Positions 1-6,498 of a stretch of 64,000 nt of DNA are shown here, one piece after another. The position numbers were made by a program, and so were the translations under genes. Below the pieces are notes generated by a model. The model worked only from the letters and a program-made list of their open reading frames with translations, was not told the origin of the DNA and did no database searches. The stretch's first letter is position 1; the number at the start of each line of letters is the position of its first letter. The stretch is from an uncultured Prevotella sp. (GTDB taxonomy: Bacteria; Bacteroidota; Bacteroidia; Bacteroidales; Bacteroidaceae): assembly GCA_902800365.1 (NCBI GenBank), contig CADCEF010000020.1, forward strand, positions 1 through 64,000, in the 5' to 3' direction.

Positions 1-21
1 CAGCGGGCTTTTAGCTCGCTG
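1..21. repeat. Short hairpin at window edge
   Basis: Arms 1-9 and 13-21 pair (one G-T pair) around a TTT loop. It lies just downstream of the minus-strand smalltalk gene. It may be a terminator, but the sequence to its left is outside the window. Confidence 0.35.
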
Positions 22-28
22 TTTCTCT

Positions 29-130
29 TTACGCACCCATGCAGCTTGTAGCTCCGAGGGCTGTTACAATCGCGGTTGCGATACTTGCAATCATCTGCAC
101 GATGAACTTAATGGTCTCTCTCTTTGTCAT
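29..130 (-). CDS. Smalltalk-type small membrane protein (33 aa)
   Basis: A 33-residue minus-strand protein beginning MTKRETIKFIVQM and ending ATSCMGA. It has a basic N-terminus followed by one hydrophobic helix (about residues 8-29) rich in I, A, T and V. This composition, the length and the T-S-C-M ending match the Bacteroidetes family named 'smalltalk protein'. It lies 88 bp downstream of an HU-HIG gene on the same strand, which is the family's usual neighbour. The function is unknown; the hydrophobic segment suggests membrane insertion. The frame has no alternative upstream start, and the AT-rich spacer 131-160 contains the TTAATGTTTAATG repeat seen ahead of several other starts here. Confidence 0.75.
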   Translation of the reverse strand: MTKRETIKFIVQMIASIATAIVTALGATSCMGA

Positions 131-194
131 GATGTTAATGTTTAATGTTTAATGTTTCGCTCGGCTTTGCCGCTTGGCTTTGCCAAGAATGTAA

Positions 195-213
195 GCGGGG
201 GCTTTCGCCCCGC
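195..213 (-). repeat. GC-rich hairpin between HU and smalltalk genes
   Basis: GCGGGG (195-200) pairs with CCCCGC (208-213) over a 7-nt loop. On the minus strand it follows the HU stop codon but has no clear U-run, so it may stabilise a 3' end or attenuate transcription rather than terminate it. Confidence 0.4.
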
Positions 214-218
214 GCGCT

Positions 219-749
219 TTAATCGCCCTCTCCGGGATCGTCGCTGCTATTGTAACCGCCACCGCCCTGACCGCCACCATTTGATGGCTGGGTGTTCTCG
301 GGGTCCTCGATGTCACCGCTGTCGGTGCTGGTAACACGCTTCACCTCCTTACCATCGCGGTCGTAGCAGGTAATCTGGATGGCAGTGCCTGCCAACTCAT
401 CCTTCAGCTCAACGGCTGGGGTGAAGATAATTCTGCGACTGGTGATGAGGCCTGCCTTAACCTCGTCAACCTTCTCGACGCTCTTGGCGCGCAGTCCGAA
501 TCGCATGGTGCCCAGTCCTGGCAGCGCAACCGAGTGACCTTCGGTGGCCCACGCCTTGATCACCTCGCCGGCTGCATCCCAGCATGCCTGCATGATACCC
601 TTACTAACTCCGCTGCGCAGAGCAGCCTCCTTAATCACCTTGTCCTGCGAGAGCGAGGTGTACAACTCAGGCATCATGATGTAGCGATACTTGCCAGCAT
701 GCGTGCCAATCTTCTGCAACTTCTCTTGTGCTTTAACTTTCAATGCCAT
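219..749 (-). CDS. HU family DNA-binding protein (HU-HIG type)
   Basis: A 176-aa nucleoid-protein relative. Residues about 1-125 form the HU-like domain: a basic start (MALKVKAQEK), the helical part with SGVSKGIMQACWDAAGEV, and a beta arm around SVALPGLGTMRFGLRAKS. Residues about 135-176 are a low-complexity tail rich in Gly, Asp, Ser and Asn that is probably disordered. The length and tail separate it from canonical 90-aa HU and fit the Bacteroidetes HU-HIG family. It is followed by smalltalk, as is common for this family. Its 5' leader carries two hairpins (790-827) downstream of a TACCTTTG box, so expression may be controlled in the leader. It is inferred to bind DNA; the targets are unknown, though the inverted repeats at 904-1040 are close by. 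Confidence 0.85.
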   Translation of the reverse strand: MALKVKAQEKLQKIGTHAGKYRYIMMPELYTSLSQDKVIKEAALRSGVSKGIMQACWDAAGEVIKAWATEGHSVALPGLGTMRFGLRAKSVEKVDEVKAGLITSRRIIFTPAVELKDELAGTAIQITCYDRDGKEVKRVTSTDSGDIEDPENTQPSNGGGQGGGGYNSSDDPGEGD

Positions 750-789
750 AATTTAATGTTTAATTTTTAAATTTTTACATTGAGTTTTG

Positions 790-827
790 CGGCCACGTGT
801 GGCCGGAAAAACTCCCTCGTGTGGGAG
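790..827 (-). promoter_or_regulatory. Two tandem hairpins in the HU leader, one terminator-like
   Basis: On the minus strand, between the TACCTTTG box and the HU start, GGGAG/CTCCC (812-816 with 823-827) forms a hairpin followed by TTTTT. A perfect 16-bp palindrome (790-805, arms CGGCCAC/GTGGCCG) comes next. This looks like a leader terminator or attenuator plus a second stem. Confidence 0.45.
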
Positions 828-843
828 CTTTATTTTTACGATG

Positions 844-851
844 CAAAGGTA
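844..851 (-). promoter_or_regulatory. Bacteroidetes -7 box for the HU gene
   Basis: The minus strand reads TACCTTTG, the Bacteroidetes -7 consensus (TAnnTTTG), about 95 bp before the HU start codon. No good TTTG -33 element is seen upstream. Confidence 0.5.
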
Positions 852-903
852 CTACATTTGCATTGCGGTTAACGAATGATTTTGAAGAAAAATCGCAGAA
901 TTT

Positions 904-1040
904 GTTGCGCTGCAGTGTTGCAGTTCGAAATCCCGTCACCACATACCAAAAAATAACTCTATATTTATATATAAATATAGAAGTATTTTTCACTCTATCA
1001 TACCCTATTTTTTAACTGCAGCGCTGCAACGCTGCAACAG
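904..1040. repeat. Symmetric structure: inverted CTGCA-rich repeats around a perfect AT palindrome
   Basis: The left arm (904-925) contains GTTGCGCTGCAGTGTTGCAG. The right arm (1014-1040) is its approximate reverse complement with one extra GCA unit. Between them, 959-980 is a perfect 22-bp AT palindrome whose centre nearly coincides with the centre of the two arms. The left arm recurs with one mismatch at 9815-9836, inside another gene. No ORF fits here. It could be a protein-binding, recombination or origin-like site. Confidence 0.6.
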
Positions 1041-1077
1041 CGAGAGCCAAGCCCTGCATCAAAAAAATACCGATAGT

Positions 1078-1111
1078 TTTGTCGGGGATTCGAAAATTAT
1101 TCGTACCTTTG
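1078..1111 (+). promoter_or_regulatory. Promoter of the DUF4421 gene
   Basis: TTTG at 1078-1081 and TACCTTTG at 1104-1111, spacing 22 bp, 36 bp upstream of the start codon. This matches the Bacteroidetes -33/-7 promoter pattern. Confidence 0.6.
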
Positions 1112-1146
1112 CCTCGGAACGGATTCCAGAGTTTTTTTGAAAGACA

Positions 1147-2388
1147 ATGAGTATGATAAGGAATATTACTATCTGCTGCCTGCTGTTATTGCTGAATGTG
1201 GCGGCACAGGCACAGGAAACTACCGACAGTGTAACCACCGACAGCGTAAGTACACAGAAGACAAAGCCGAAGCTGATGGCACGGCTTAATCAGGTACAGC
1301 AATTATTAGACGCAAAAGCCAGGGCAAAGGTAGACTCGAACTACATCGAGGTGCCCAAGAAGCCTTGGAGAGTGGTGCTGCGATATAAGGAAAGTGTGTA
1401 CGATGTTGACTACAGCAACAGCGTAGGCAGCCCTGCGGCTGGTGATGGTATGGACTGGGAAATGCGCTTTGAGCCACCGTTGTCGGCCTCTCTTGGTGTG
1501 TGGGCCGGCTATCGTGGTTTGGGAGTATCTGTTGCCAAGAGTCTCGGCAGAAAGAAGGGCACTTCGCTCTCGTTCAGCTGCACCGGCGCAAAGTACGGAG
1601 CCAACCTCCGTCTGCGCGGATTTGATATCGACGAGGCTACTCTCACCGGAACCATCTACGAAGGCGGCCAAGTTTTGCATGGAACGAGTGACGCTCATTT
1701 TAGAGCTCCTGTAAGCATCGCATCGCTCTATCTTAACGGCTATTACGTGTTCAACGGGCGCCGATACTCGCAGGCTGCGGCCTACAATCAGGCGGTAATC
1801 CAGCGCCGCTCTGCTGGCTCGTTGCTTTTGGGAGCTACGTGGTATATGGCGGCTCTGGATTATTCTGACGATATGAACACCGGTATGATACTGCTTAGTC
1901 GTAACATCGGCCGCATCAATGTGCAGCAGGGCAACATCGGTGTGGGCTACGGCTACAACTGGGTGCCATTCCGTGGCTTTGTGGTTAACGCCATGGTCAT
2001 GCCAGCCCTCTGTTTCTATAACCGCATGAAGGTTTACAAGTACGACAGCAACTACGAGATAGCCGAATCTGAAGGGCTGGTTGACGACTACGGGCAGTGG
2101 AACCCCGATACGCACACATGGGCTAACGGAAAGACTCACAAGCCTATTCCTACCGACGACGATGACACTTCGTGGTACGATACCGTCGACAGTTGGGAGG
2201 TGGGTTCTGATACCTCCTTTAGCATGCTCAGATTCAACGTCGACCTGCGTATTGGCATAGCCTACAACTGGAGCAATTATTTCATCGGCCTTCAGTCGCA
2301 GTTCAATAACTTCAACTTTAAGAAAGACCAGTGTAAAGTAAACCTCTACGATGCCTGGGCCCGCCTCTCATTCGGCGTGCGACTTTAG
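1147..2388 (+). CDS. Exported DUF4421-like beta-barrel-type protein
   Basis: A 413-aa protein with a classical signal peptide (residues 1-22, cut after AAQAQ). A short linker rich in Thr, Ser and Asp follows, then a long region with alternating aromatic and polar strands. Hallmarks are KVDSNYIEVPKKPWRVVLRY (about 60-80), repeated GYGYNW/GYYVFNG glycine-aromatic strands and the C-terminal YDAWARLSFGVRL, with an aromatic and Leu close to the end as in outer-membrane barrels. This resembles the Bacteroidetes DUF4421 family, which has no known function. An outer-membrane location is inferred from strand composition. The start follows a good promoter, and a second in-frame Met lies two codons on. 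The WYL regulator gene begins 12 bp downstream and is probably co-transcribed. Confidence 0.65.
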   Translation: MSMIRNITICCLLLLLNVAAQAQETTDSVTTDSVSTQKTKPKLMARLNQVQQLLDAKARAKVDSNYIEVPKKPWRVVLRYKESVYDVDYSNSVGSPAAGDGMDWEMRFEPPLSASLGVWAGYRGLGVSVAKSLGRKKGTSLSFSCTGAKYGANLRLRGFDIDEATLTGTIYEGGQVLHGTSDAHFRAPVSIASLYLNGYYVFNGRRYSQAAAYNQAVIQRRSAGSLLLGATWYMAALDYSDDMNTGMILLSRNIGRINVQQGNIGVGYGYNWVPFRGFVVNAMVMPALCFYNRMKVYKYDSNYEIAESEGLVDDYGQWNPDTHTWANGKTHKPIPTDDDDTSWYDTVDSWEVGSDTSFSMLRFNVDLRIGIAYNWSNYFIGLQSQFNNFNFKKDQCKVNLYDAWARLSFGVRL

Positions 2389-2400
2389 AAGAAAACAAGC

Positions 2401-3303
2401 ATGAAACCAGCGCAGATTTTTCACCAGTATATCTGGATTATAAATACCCTGAGGGCCTACAAGCAACTTACGCTTGAGGAGCTTTGCGAGAAGTGGCAGG
2501 AGGACAAGGTGGCCGAGGGCAACCCGTTGGTGCGATCGTCGTTCAATCGCCATCGCGATGCCATCGCCGATATGTTCGGCATCGACATCTGCTGCACACC
2601 TAAAACTTACAAGTATTATATCAACAACCCCGATACACTGGGCAACGACAGTCTGGAGCAGTGGATGTTCTCGTCGCTGGCAGTGCATGGCGTGCTTAGC
2701 GATAGCGTGTCGATAAAAGACCGCGTGGTGCTTGAGGATGTGCCCGCTGGTGTGGAGTATCTGGGTACGATAATCCAGGCCATAAAATCGGGCAAGAAGA
2801 TACTGATGCGATACCAGCGCTTTGGTGCCGAGAGTTACGATAAGGTGGTGGAACCGTACGCCATAAAGCTGTTCCGCCAGCGATGGTATCTGCTCTCGTT
2901 CACTGGCCACCACTACGCCATTTACGCGCTCGACCGCATGCAGGGCGTGGAGCTTACCGACGAGTGTTTTGAGCTGCCCGAGGGATTCAGTCCGCAGGAG
3001 TATTTCAGTGAGTACTACGGCGTGATGACTACCGACGAGCCGCTCACTCACATGGTGGTGAGGGCGCACAGCTGGACTCCCAACTACCTGCGCACGCTGC
3101 CGCTGCACCACTCGCAGCGCGAAATAGGGTCGGGCACGTTGCCATCGGGCAGTGGGTACACCGACTTTTCGTTCGACATACGTCCTACGGTTGATTTTCT
3201 CAGTCAGTTGATGTCGCACGGCGATGGAATCGAGGTTCTTGAGCCCGAGGACGTGCGCCAGAAAATGAAGGAAATGATAGAAAATGCCCGAAATCGATAC
3301 TAA
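2401..3303 (+). CDS. WYL-domain transcriptional regulator
   Basis: A 300-aa cytoplasmic protein. The N-terminal about 75 residues form a winged-helix-like segment (LTLEELCEKW...SSFNRHRDAIADMFGIDI) that fits DNA binding. Residues about 120-205 carry the WYL signature: a basic beta core (KKILMRYQRF), VEPYAIKLFRQRWYLLSF and YALDRMQGVEL. The rest resembles the WCX extension that often follows WYL. WYL proteins bind ligands, often nucleic acids or nucleotides, and control stress, defence and phage-related genes. It is probably co-transcribed with the exported DUF4421 gene and faces the RhuM-Fic gene convergently. The target is unknown, and regulation of the adjacent island is only a guess. Confidence 0.85.
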   Translation: MKPAQIFHQYIWIINTLRAYKQLTLEELCEKWQEDKVAEGNPLVRSSFNRHRDAIADMFGIDICCTPKTYKYYINNPDTLGNDSLEQWMFSSLAVHGVLSDSVSIKDRVVLEDVPAGVEYLGTIIQAIKSGKKILMRYQRFGAESYDKVVEPYAIKLFRQRWYLLSFTGHHYAIYALDRMQGVELTDECFELPEGFSPQEYFSEYYGVMTTDEPLTHMVVRAHSWTPNYLRTLPLHHSQREIGSGTLPSGSGYTDFSFDIRPTVDFLSQLMSHGDGIEVLEPEDVRQKMKEMIENARNRY

Positions 3304-3417
3304 TGCGCTGCCAGATACCCGCTGCCAGGCCCCTGTCATCTTGTCCGAGGAAGTCCTATCCGACATCGTCACCTAGTTAAAGAAACTGTAATACATACAA
3401 TTTGGGTAGGTTTATTA

Positions 3418-4404
3418 CTAATTCTTCTGATTGATTAGGTTTACCACCACTTTTACCATCACGTCTTTCTCTTCTGTCTTGCTCTCTGCAATCATCAGAG
3501 TAAGAGCAACAAGGGTATTGTCAGCCAATCGCTTTGAACCGTCCTCGCGGTAGAGTATACCATTATTATTTAGGAACCACAGGAACAGCGTAGCAGCAAT
3601 TCGCTTGTTACCATCACTAAACGAGTGGTTCTTTGTCACCAGATACAGCAACATAGCAGCCTTCTCCTCTACACTAGGATAAAGCTCCTCGCCACCAAAT
3701 GTCTGATATATTTGGCCGATACTACTCTTGAACGAATCGTCTTTCTCATTACCAAACAATACAGAGCCACCAAACTTCTCGCGAAGACCATCAATAGCCT
3801 CCATAGCATTCTCGTAGGTGGCATGGAATGGCTCTTCCTTTGTGGTCTTATCGATAGAAAGACGCTCATAATCGTAGTTGTCGAGTGTATCAAGAGCGTA
3901 GGTATAATCCGTCACTACTTCGAACAGTGCTGTGGTCTCATCATTAGAGATTACTTCCTGATTTTGCAGGGTACGTCCAAGCATACCAACTAACTGACGC
4001 AACTCTCCAATTTGCTCATGGCGTATGCGCTCATTAACGGCATAACCCTTAACGAGATAATCTTTTAAAACCCTGTTTGCCCATTGACGGAATTTTACAC
4101 CTCGTTTAGAGTTAACACGATAACCCACAGAGATTATCATATCAAGATTATACATTATAATAGCACGATTAACCGTGCGTTTACCCTCTTGACGAACCTG
4201 TCGGAAATTCCGACATGTTGCTTCCTTTTCCAATTCCTCATCTTCATAAATGTGTTGTATATGTTCCAACACGTTAGTACGAGATGACTTAAAAAGCTGA
4301 GCCATCTGAGTCTGAGTGAGCCATACTGTTTCATTCTCCAAACGTACGTCGATTTGAGTTTTACCGTCCTCTGTCTGATAGATTACAATCTGATCTTGTT
4401 TCAT
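3418..4404 (-). CDS. RhuM-family protein fused to a Fic/Doc domain
   Basis: A 328-aa fusion. The N-terminal half (about 1-150) is the RhuM/virulence-protein domain (WLTQTQMAQLF, TCRNFRQVRQEGKRTV, YNLDMIISVGYRVNSKRG, FRQWANRVL). The C-terminal half (about 155-325) is Fic/Doc, with the active-site loop H260-S-F-S-D-G-N-K-R268 and a downstream helix. Fic/Doc enzymes transfer AMP, phosphate or other groups onto proteins. The loop has the catalytic His, the acidic residue and the G-N-K-R anion hole, so it looks active; the Doc-like Lys makes phosphotransfer possible. Such fusions are common in Bacteroidetes accessory DNA. A well-placed minus-strand promoter (TTTG, 20 bp, TACCTTTG) lies at 4430-4461. 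No confident antitoxin gene adjoins it. Substrate unknown. Confidence 0.88.
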   Translation of the reverse strand: MKQDQIVIYQTEDGKTQIDVRLENETVWLTQTQMAQLFKSSRTNVLEHIQHIYEDEELEKEATCRNFRQVRQEGKRTVNRAIIMYNLDMIISVGYRVNSKRGVKFRQWANRVLKDYLVKGYAVNERIRHEQIGELRQLVGMLGRTLQNQEVISNDETTALFEVVTDYTYALDTLDNYDYERLSIDKTTKEEPFHATYENAMEAIDGLREKFGGSVLFGNEKDDSFKSSIGQIYQTFGGEELYPSVEEKAAMLLYLVTKNHSFSDGNKRIAATLFLWFLNNNGILYREDGSKRLADNTLVALTLMIAESKTEEKDVMVKVVVNLINQKN

Positions 4405-4429
4405 AATTGATTAATTCTAATGCATTCTG

Positions 4430-4461
4430 CAAAGGTACACACATTTCTTCATTCCGCCAAA
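4430..4461 (-). promoter_or_regulatory. Promoter of the RhuM-Fic gene
   Basis: On the minus strand, TTTG (4461-4458) and TACCTTTG (4437-4430) are separated by 20 bp and lie 26 bp before the start codon. Confidence 0.65.
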
Positions 4462-4511
4462 TATTTATGCGAGAAAAATGAGGATTGATCATTTCTATTC
4501 TCTTGAACTAA

Positions 4512-4601
4512 CTATAGATTTTGCCATTTGACGAGTCTTTTTGTATCTTGATTTCTGTAGTTGCTTTCCTCTTCTATATTTGGATATCTTTTTTCTTCCA
4601 T
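4512..4601 (-). CDS. Possible 29-aa ORF or gene remnant upstream of RhuM-Fic
   Basis: A minus-strand frame MEEKRYPNIEEE...WQNL ends after 29 codons. A TATCTTTG box (4629-4622) stands about 20 bp upstream. The start resembles the N-termini of small acidic Prevotella proteins that I recall only loosely, so it may be the surviving 5' end of a broken gene. No Shine-Dalgarno is evident, which is normal in this phylum. It could also be chance. Confidence 0.3.
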   Translation of the reverse strand: MEEKRYPNIEEESNYRNQDTKRLVKWQNL

Positions 4602-4734
4602 TGGGTTTTTATTTATCGGGGCAAAGATAAAAAGAACATATTAAAAATGCAAGCTATTAACGAGAATAATGCGAAATTGCTGTAAAGAACTGTTAAAATA
4701 CGTCGTTTAATATTAATTGTAGTTAACAAAAGGT

Positions 4735-4770
4735 GAGGTGTCCTGACTTATGGGACACCCCCTCTTTTAT
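4735..4770 (+). terminator. Terminator-like hairpin upstream of the island operon
   Basis: GAGGTGTCC (4735-4743) pairs with GGACACC (from 4753), followed by CCCTCTTTTATTTT. No plus-strand gene precedes it, so it may end a short leader RNA, attenuate the downstream operon or end an unseen small RNA. Confidence 0.55.
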
Positions 4771-4815
4771 TTTGCACCAAAATCAATTTATAGATAACTA
4801 ATAAAATTATAGATT

Positions 4816-4899
4816 ATGGTAAGTATTTTTTTCTTTACTATTCTGATTGTGGCTCTCAATGAGGTTGCATCAGATATTTTAAAAACAAATAAACAATAA
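4816..4899 (+). CDS. Possible 27-aa membrane peptide
   Basis: ATG at 4816 opens a frame beginning MVSIFFFTILIVALNEVA and ending KTNKQ, stop at 4897. Residues 2-14 are strongly hydrophobic, as in a single membrane span, and the tail is polar and basic. It ends 2 bp before the next start, a spacing typical of translational coupling. It could be a leader peptide or a small membrane protein of the island. I recognise no family. The tight spacing and the hairpin just upstream are the only support. Confidence 0.4.
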   Translation: MVSIFFFTILIVALNEVASDILKTNKQ

Positions 4900-4901
4900 G
4901 T

Positions 4902-5417
4902 ATGGAAACGAATCTACAAGAACTTAAAGACTGGCAGGATGGCGCTCGGCGAATGCTCGATCGCGAAATCGAGCAAATGAGAGAGGAACTGGAGCAGAAG
5001 ACCGACCTGCTGCGATTTTTAGAAGTTACGGGCGAGCTACTCAAAAAAATCGACCGCCTTAACAGTGAACTACTTGAAGAAAGGGCTCAACGCCAGGCTG
5101 CCGAGGTAAAGCTCTCGGAGCTGAACAAGCTATCTGTTGGAGTGGCGCGCAAATCGCCGCAAGACGATATCCTGAAGGCCATGCGCGGTTATCTGAAGAT
5201 ATCGAAGCGCAAAAATCTGGCCAAGCGCGAGGCTGCAAAGATGGTGTTTACCGAGTTGTTTACAAGCGCCCAAGTGGCTTTCCCAGAGGATATTATGGAA
5301 TCGCTTTCGCATCTTGACGACGAGCAGACCGAACCTAGGGTGGTGAACGTTGCGGGCAACTACAACGACGTTCACGACAATGACAGTGTAGGTATTAACG
5401 AGAAAAAAGTAGTATAG
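4902..5417 (+). CDS. Unknown coiled-coil protein with C-terminal HDN motif
   Basis: A 171-aa protein I do not recognise. Residues about 1-80 are charged and heptad-like (LDREIEQMREELEQKTDLL, LNSELLEERAQRQAAEVKLSE), which predicts a coiled coil. Residues about 90-135 are basic helical sequence (YLKISKRKNLAKREAAKMVF). The end carries VVNVAGNYNDVHDNDSVGIN. This G-N-Y-x-D-V-HDN motif recurs at the start of the next protein as G-S-Y-V-D-I-HDN, so the pair appear related in part. The two genes are 2 bp apart and surely co-transcribed; a strong terminator follows the second. There is no signal peptide, so it is cytoplasmic. The coil suggests oligomerisation. Confidence 0.7.
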   Translation: METNLQELKDWQDGARRMLDREIEQMREELEQKTDLLRFLEVTGELLKKIDRLNSELLEERAQRQAAEVKLSELNKLSVGVARKSPQDDILKAMRGYLKISKRKNLAKREAAKMVFTELFTSAQVAFPEDIMESLSHLDDEQTEPRVVNVAGNYNDVHDNDSVGINEKKVV

Positions 5418-5419
5418 AT

Positions 5420-5866
5420 ATGGCAGGAAATAATATTTATGTACAGGGCTCGTACGTGGATATACACGACAACGAGGTGGTGAATCTCTCGGTTGATAAA
5501 GGCGAGGTTCACGTTGGCGACAATGGTAAGGCCGTAGTTGCCGAGAGCGAGACGATGTATGAGGTGAAGACGCTGGTGGAGAGTGCCGACGCGGTGCGCG
5601 ATCTCTTCTGGGGCGACAGCTCGATGGCTGTCATCTTCGGGGTGTGTCGCGACTGCTTTAAGTATGTCGACAATATGAGTCAGTTTGAGCGCGATTTTGG
5701 TTGCAGCGAGGGGCTGATATCTAACACCATGCGCAATAATCCCTACATGCGATTGGCCGTAGACAAGTGGGAGCAGCAGGGGGCAAAGCAGCGTGTACTG
5801 CGACTGGCCGATGAGTATAAAAAAGCAGTAAGCGCACGGCTTAAACAGCTAATACTTACAGAATAA
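5420..5866 (+). CDS. Unknown protein with N-terminal HDN motif
   Basis: A 148-aa cytoplasmic protein of no family I can name. The N-terminus, NIYVQGSYVDIHDNEVVNLS, contains the G-x-Y-x-D-[IV]-HDN motif found at the other end of the upstream protein, in a setting that looks like short beta strands. The C-terminal two thirds are helical: FGVCRDCFKYVDNMSQFERDF, then SNTMRNNPYMRLAVDKWEQQ and a basic final helix (YKKAVSARLKQ). It has two cysteines spaced CRDC. It is 2 bp downstream of the coiled-coil gene and just before a strong terminator. A shared motif in adjacent co-transcribed genes suggests they work together. Confidence 0.7.
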   Translation: MAGNNIYVQGSYVDIHDNEVVNLSVDKGEVHVGDNGKAVVAESETMYEVKTLVESADAVRDLFWGDSSMAVIFGVCRDCFKYVDNMSQFERDFGCSEGLISNTMRNNPYMRLAVDKWEQQGAKQRVLRLADEYKKAVSARLKQLILTE

Positions 5867-5892
5867 GTTACAGAACCTACAGAATTACCTAC

Positions 5893-5930
5893 AGAGGTGC
5901 ATGGCGTTGTTTCATGCACCTCTTTTTTTT
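5893..5930 (+). terminator. Strong intrinsic terminator
   Basis: AGAGGTGCATG (5893-5903) pairs perfectly with CATGCACCTCT (5913-5923) and is followed by eight T. It ends the two-gene HDN operon. Confidence 0.9.
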
Positions 5931-5933
5931 GTC

Positions 5934-5941
5934 TACTTTTG
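5934..5941 (+). promoter_or_regulatory. Candidate -7 box for the 92-aa gene
   Basis: TACTTTTG immediately after the terminator, 46 bp before the next start. No convincing TTTG lies at the -33 position. Confidence 0.4.
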
Positions 5942-5987
5942 CATCGTCGAAAGGACAAACGATCATTGACTTATTGATACAAACATT

Positions 5988-6266
5988 ATGGAAACAAAGA
6001 TTTTAAGAGTTGTGCGCCAGGGCGAGGCTTTTGGCGTGCAGAGTTCTAAGAGTGAGAGTGGTACCATCCAGAAGTGTAATATCGTATTGCGCGAGCTTGG
6101 TGGCTCAAAGTTCGAAAATGAGTATGTGTGCGCTATGCTGGGCAGTCTGGCGGCGTGCAGGTTCTACGAGGGTGATGTGGTTGCCGCTACCCTTCGTTTC
6201 TCTACACACGAGTATCAGGGACAAACATTCCAAGAGGTACTTTGCACTGATATCGTTAAGCTATAG
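5988..6266 (+). CDS. Small protein of unknown function, possibly OB-fold
   Basis: A 92-aa soluble protein (METKILRVVRQGEAF...). The pattern of five or so beta strands fits a small barrel: KILRVVRQGEAF, QKCNIVLREL, NEYVCAMLG, GDVVAATLRFSTHEYQGQTF, EVLCTDIVKL. The arrangement recalls OB-fold proteins such as the Bacteroidetes DUF3127 group, but no defining motif is present, so that is a fold guess only. Its own -7 box follows the terminator of the HDN pair, and a large genomic palindrome (6281-6383) follows it. With a primase-helicase-like gene downstream, a single-stranded DNA-binding role is conceivable. Confidence 0.6.
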   Translation: METKILRVVRQGEAFGVQSSKSESGTIQKCNIVLRELGGSKFENEYVCAMLGSLAACRFYEGDVVAATLRFSTHEYQGQTFQEVLCTDIVKL

Positions 6267-6280
6267 GTTATACCCACTCT

Positions 6281-6383
6281 TGTCATGTCGAGCTTAGTCG
6301 AGGAATCTCTGCGGCTTGCCGCTTGCGCCTTTGGGCGCATTTCAAGAGATGTCTCCACGCGCTAACGCTTGGTCGACATGACA
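6281..6383. repeat. Dispersed palindromic element, copy 1
   Basis: Starts TGTCATGTCGAGCTTAGTCG and ends with its inverted counterpart (GGTCGACATGACA), with inner hairpins GCGGCTTGCCGC and TGCGCCTTTGGGCGCA. The same design recurs at 29881-29976 and in half form at 13981-14009. These are the common Bacteroidetes intergenic 'GTCATTCCGAGCGTAGTCGAGGAATCT' repeats. Confidence 0.85.
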
Positions 6384-6498
6384 GTGAGGGGGGGGCATTT
6401 GAATTTATTTTTATCTCTGAGTTGAGGTGAGGAGGATATTCTCGAGTAAATGGCCAAAGAATCCGAAATCTCTTCTCATTTAATCGACTTAGAAAATT

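Larger units (their letters stand above)
4405..4734. other. AT-rich intergenic region before the island
   Basis: Apart from the RhuM promoter (4430-4461), the 29-codon frame (4512-4601) and a minus-strand TATCTTTG box (4622-4629), I see nothing supportable here. The AT content is higher than in the flanking genes. Confidence 0.5.

Noticed and set aside
1306-2139. 277-codon minus-strand frame opposite the DUF4421 gene
   Set aside because: The plus frame has a signal peptide, promoter and family resemblance; the minus frame has none.
3304-3417. Possible small gene between the WYL and RhuM-Fic genes
   Set aside because: No frame with a start and plausible composition; the 114 bp look like ordinary convergent spacer.
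4512-4601. Antitoxin for the RhuM-Fic protein
   Set aside because: Only 29 codons, no DNA-binding or Fic-inhibitory motif; kept as a low-confidence ORF but not called an antitoxin.
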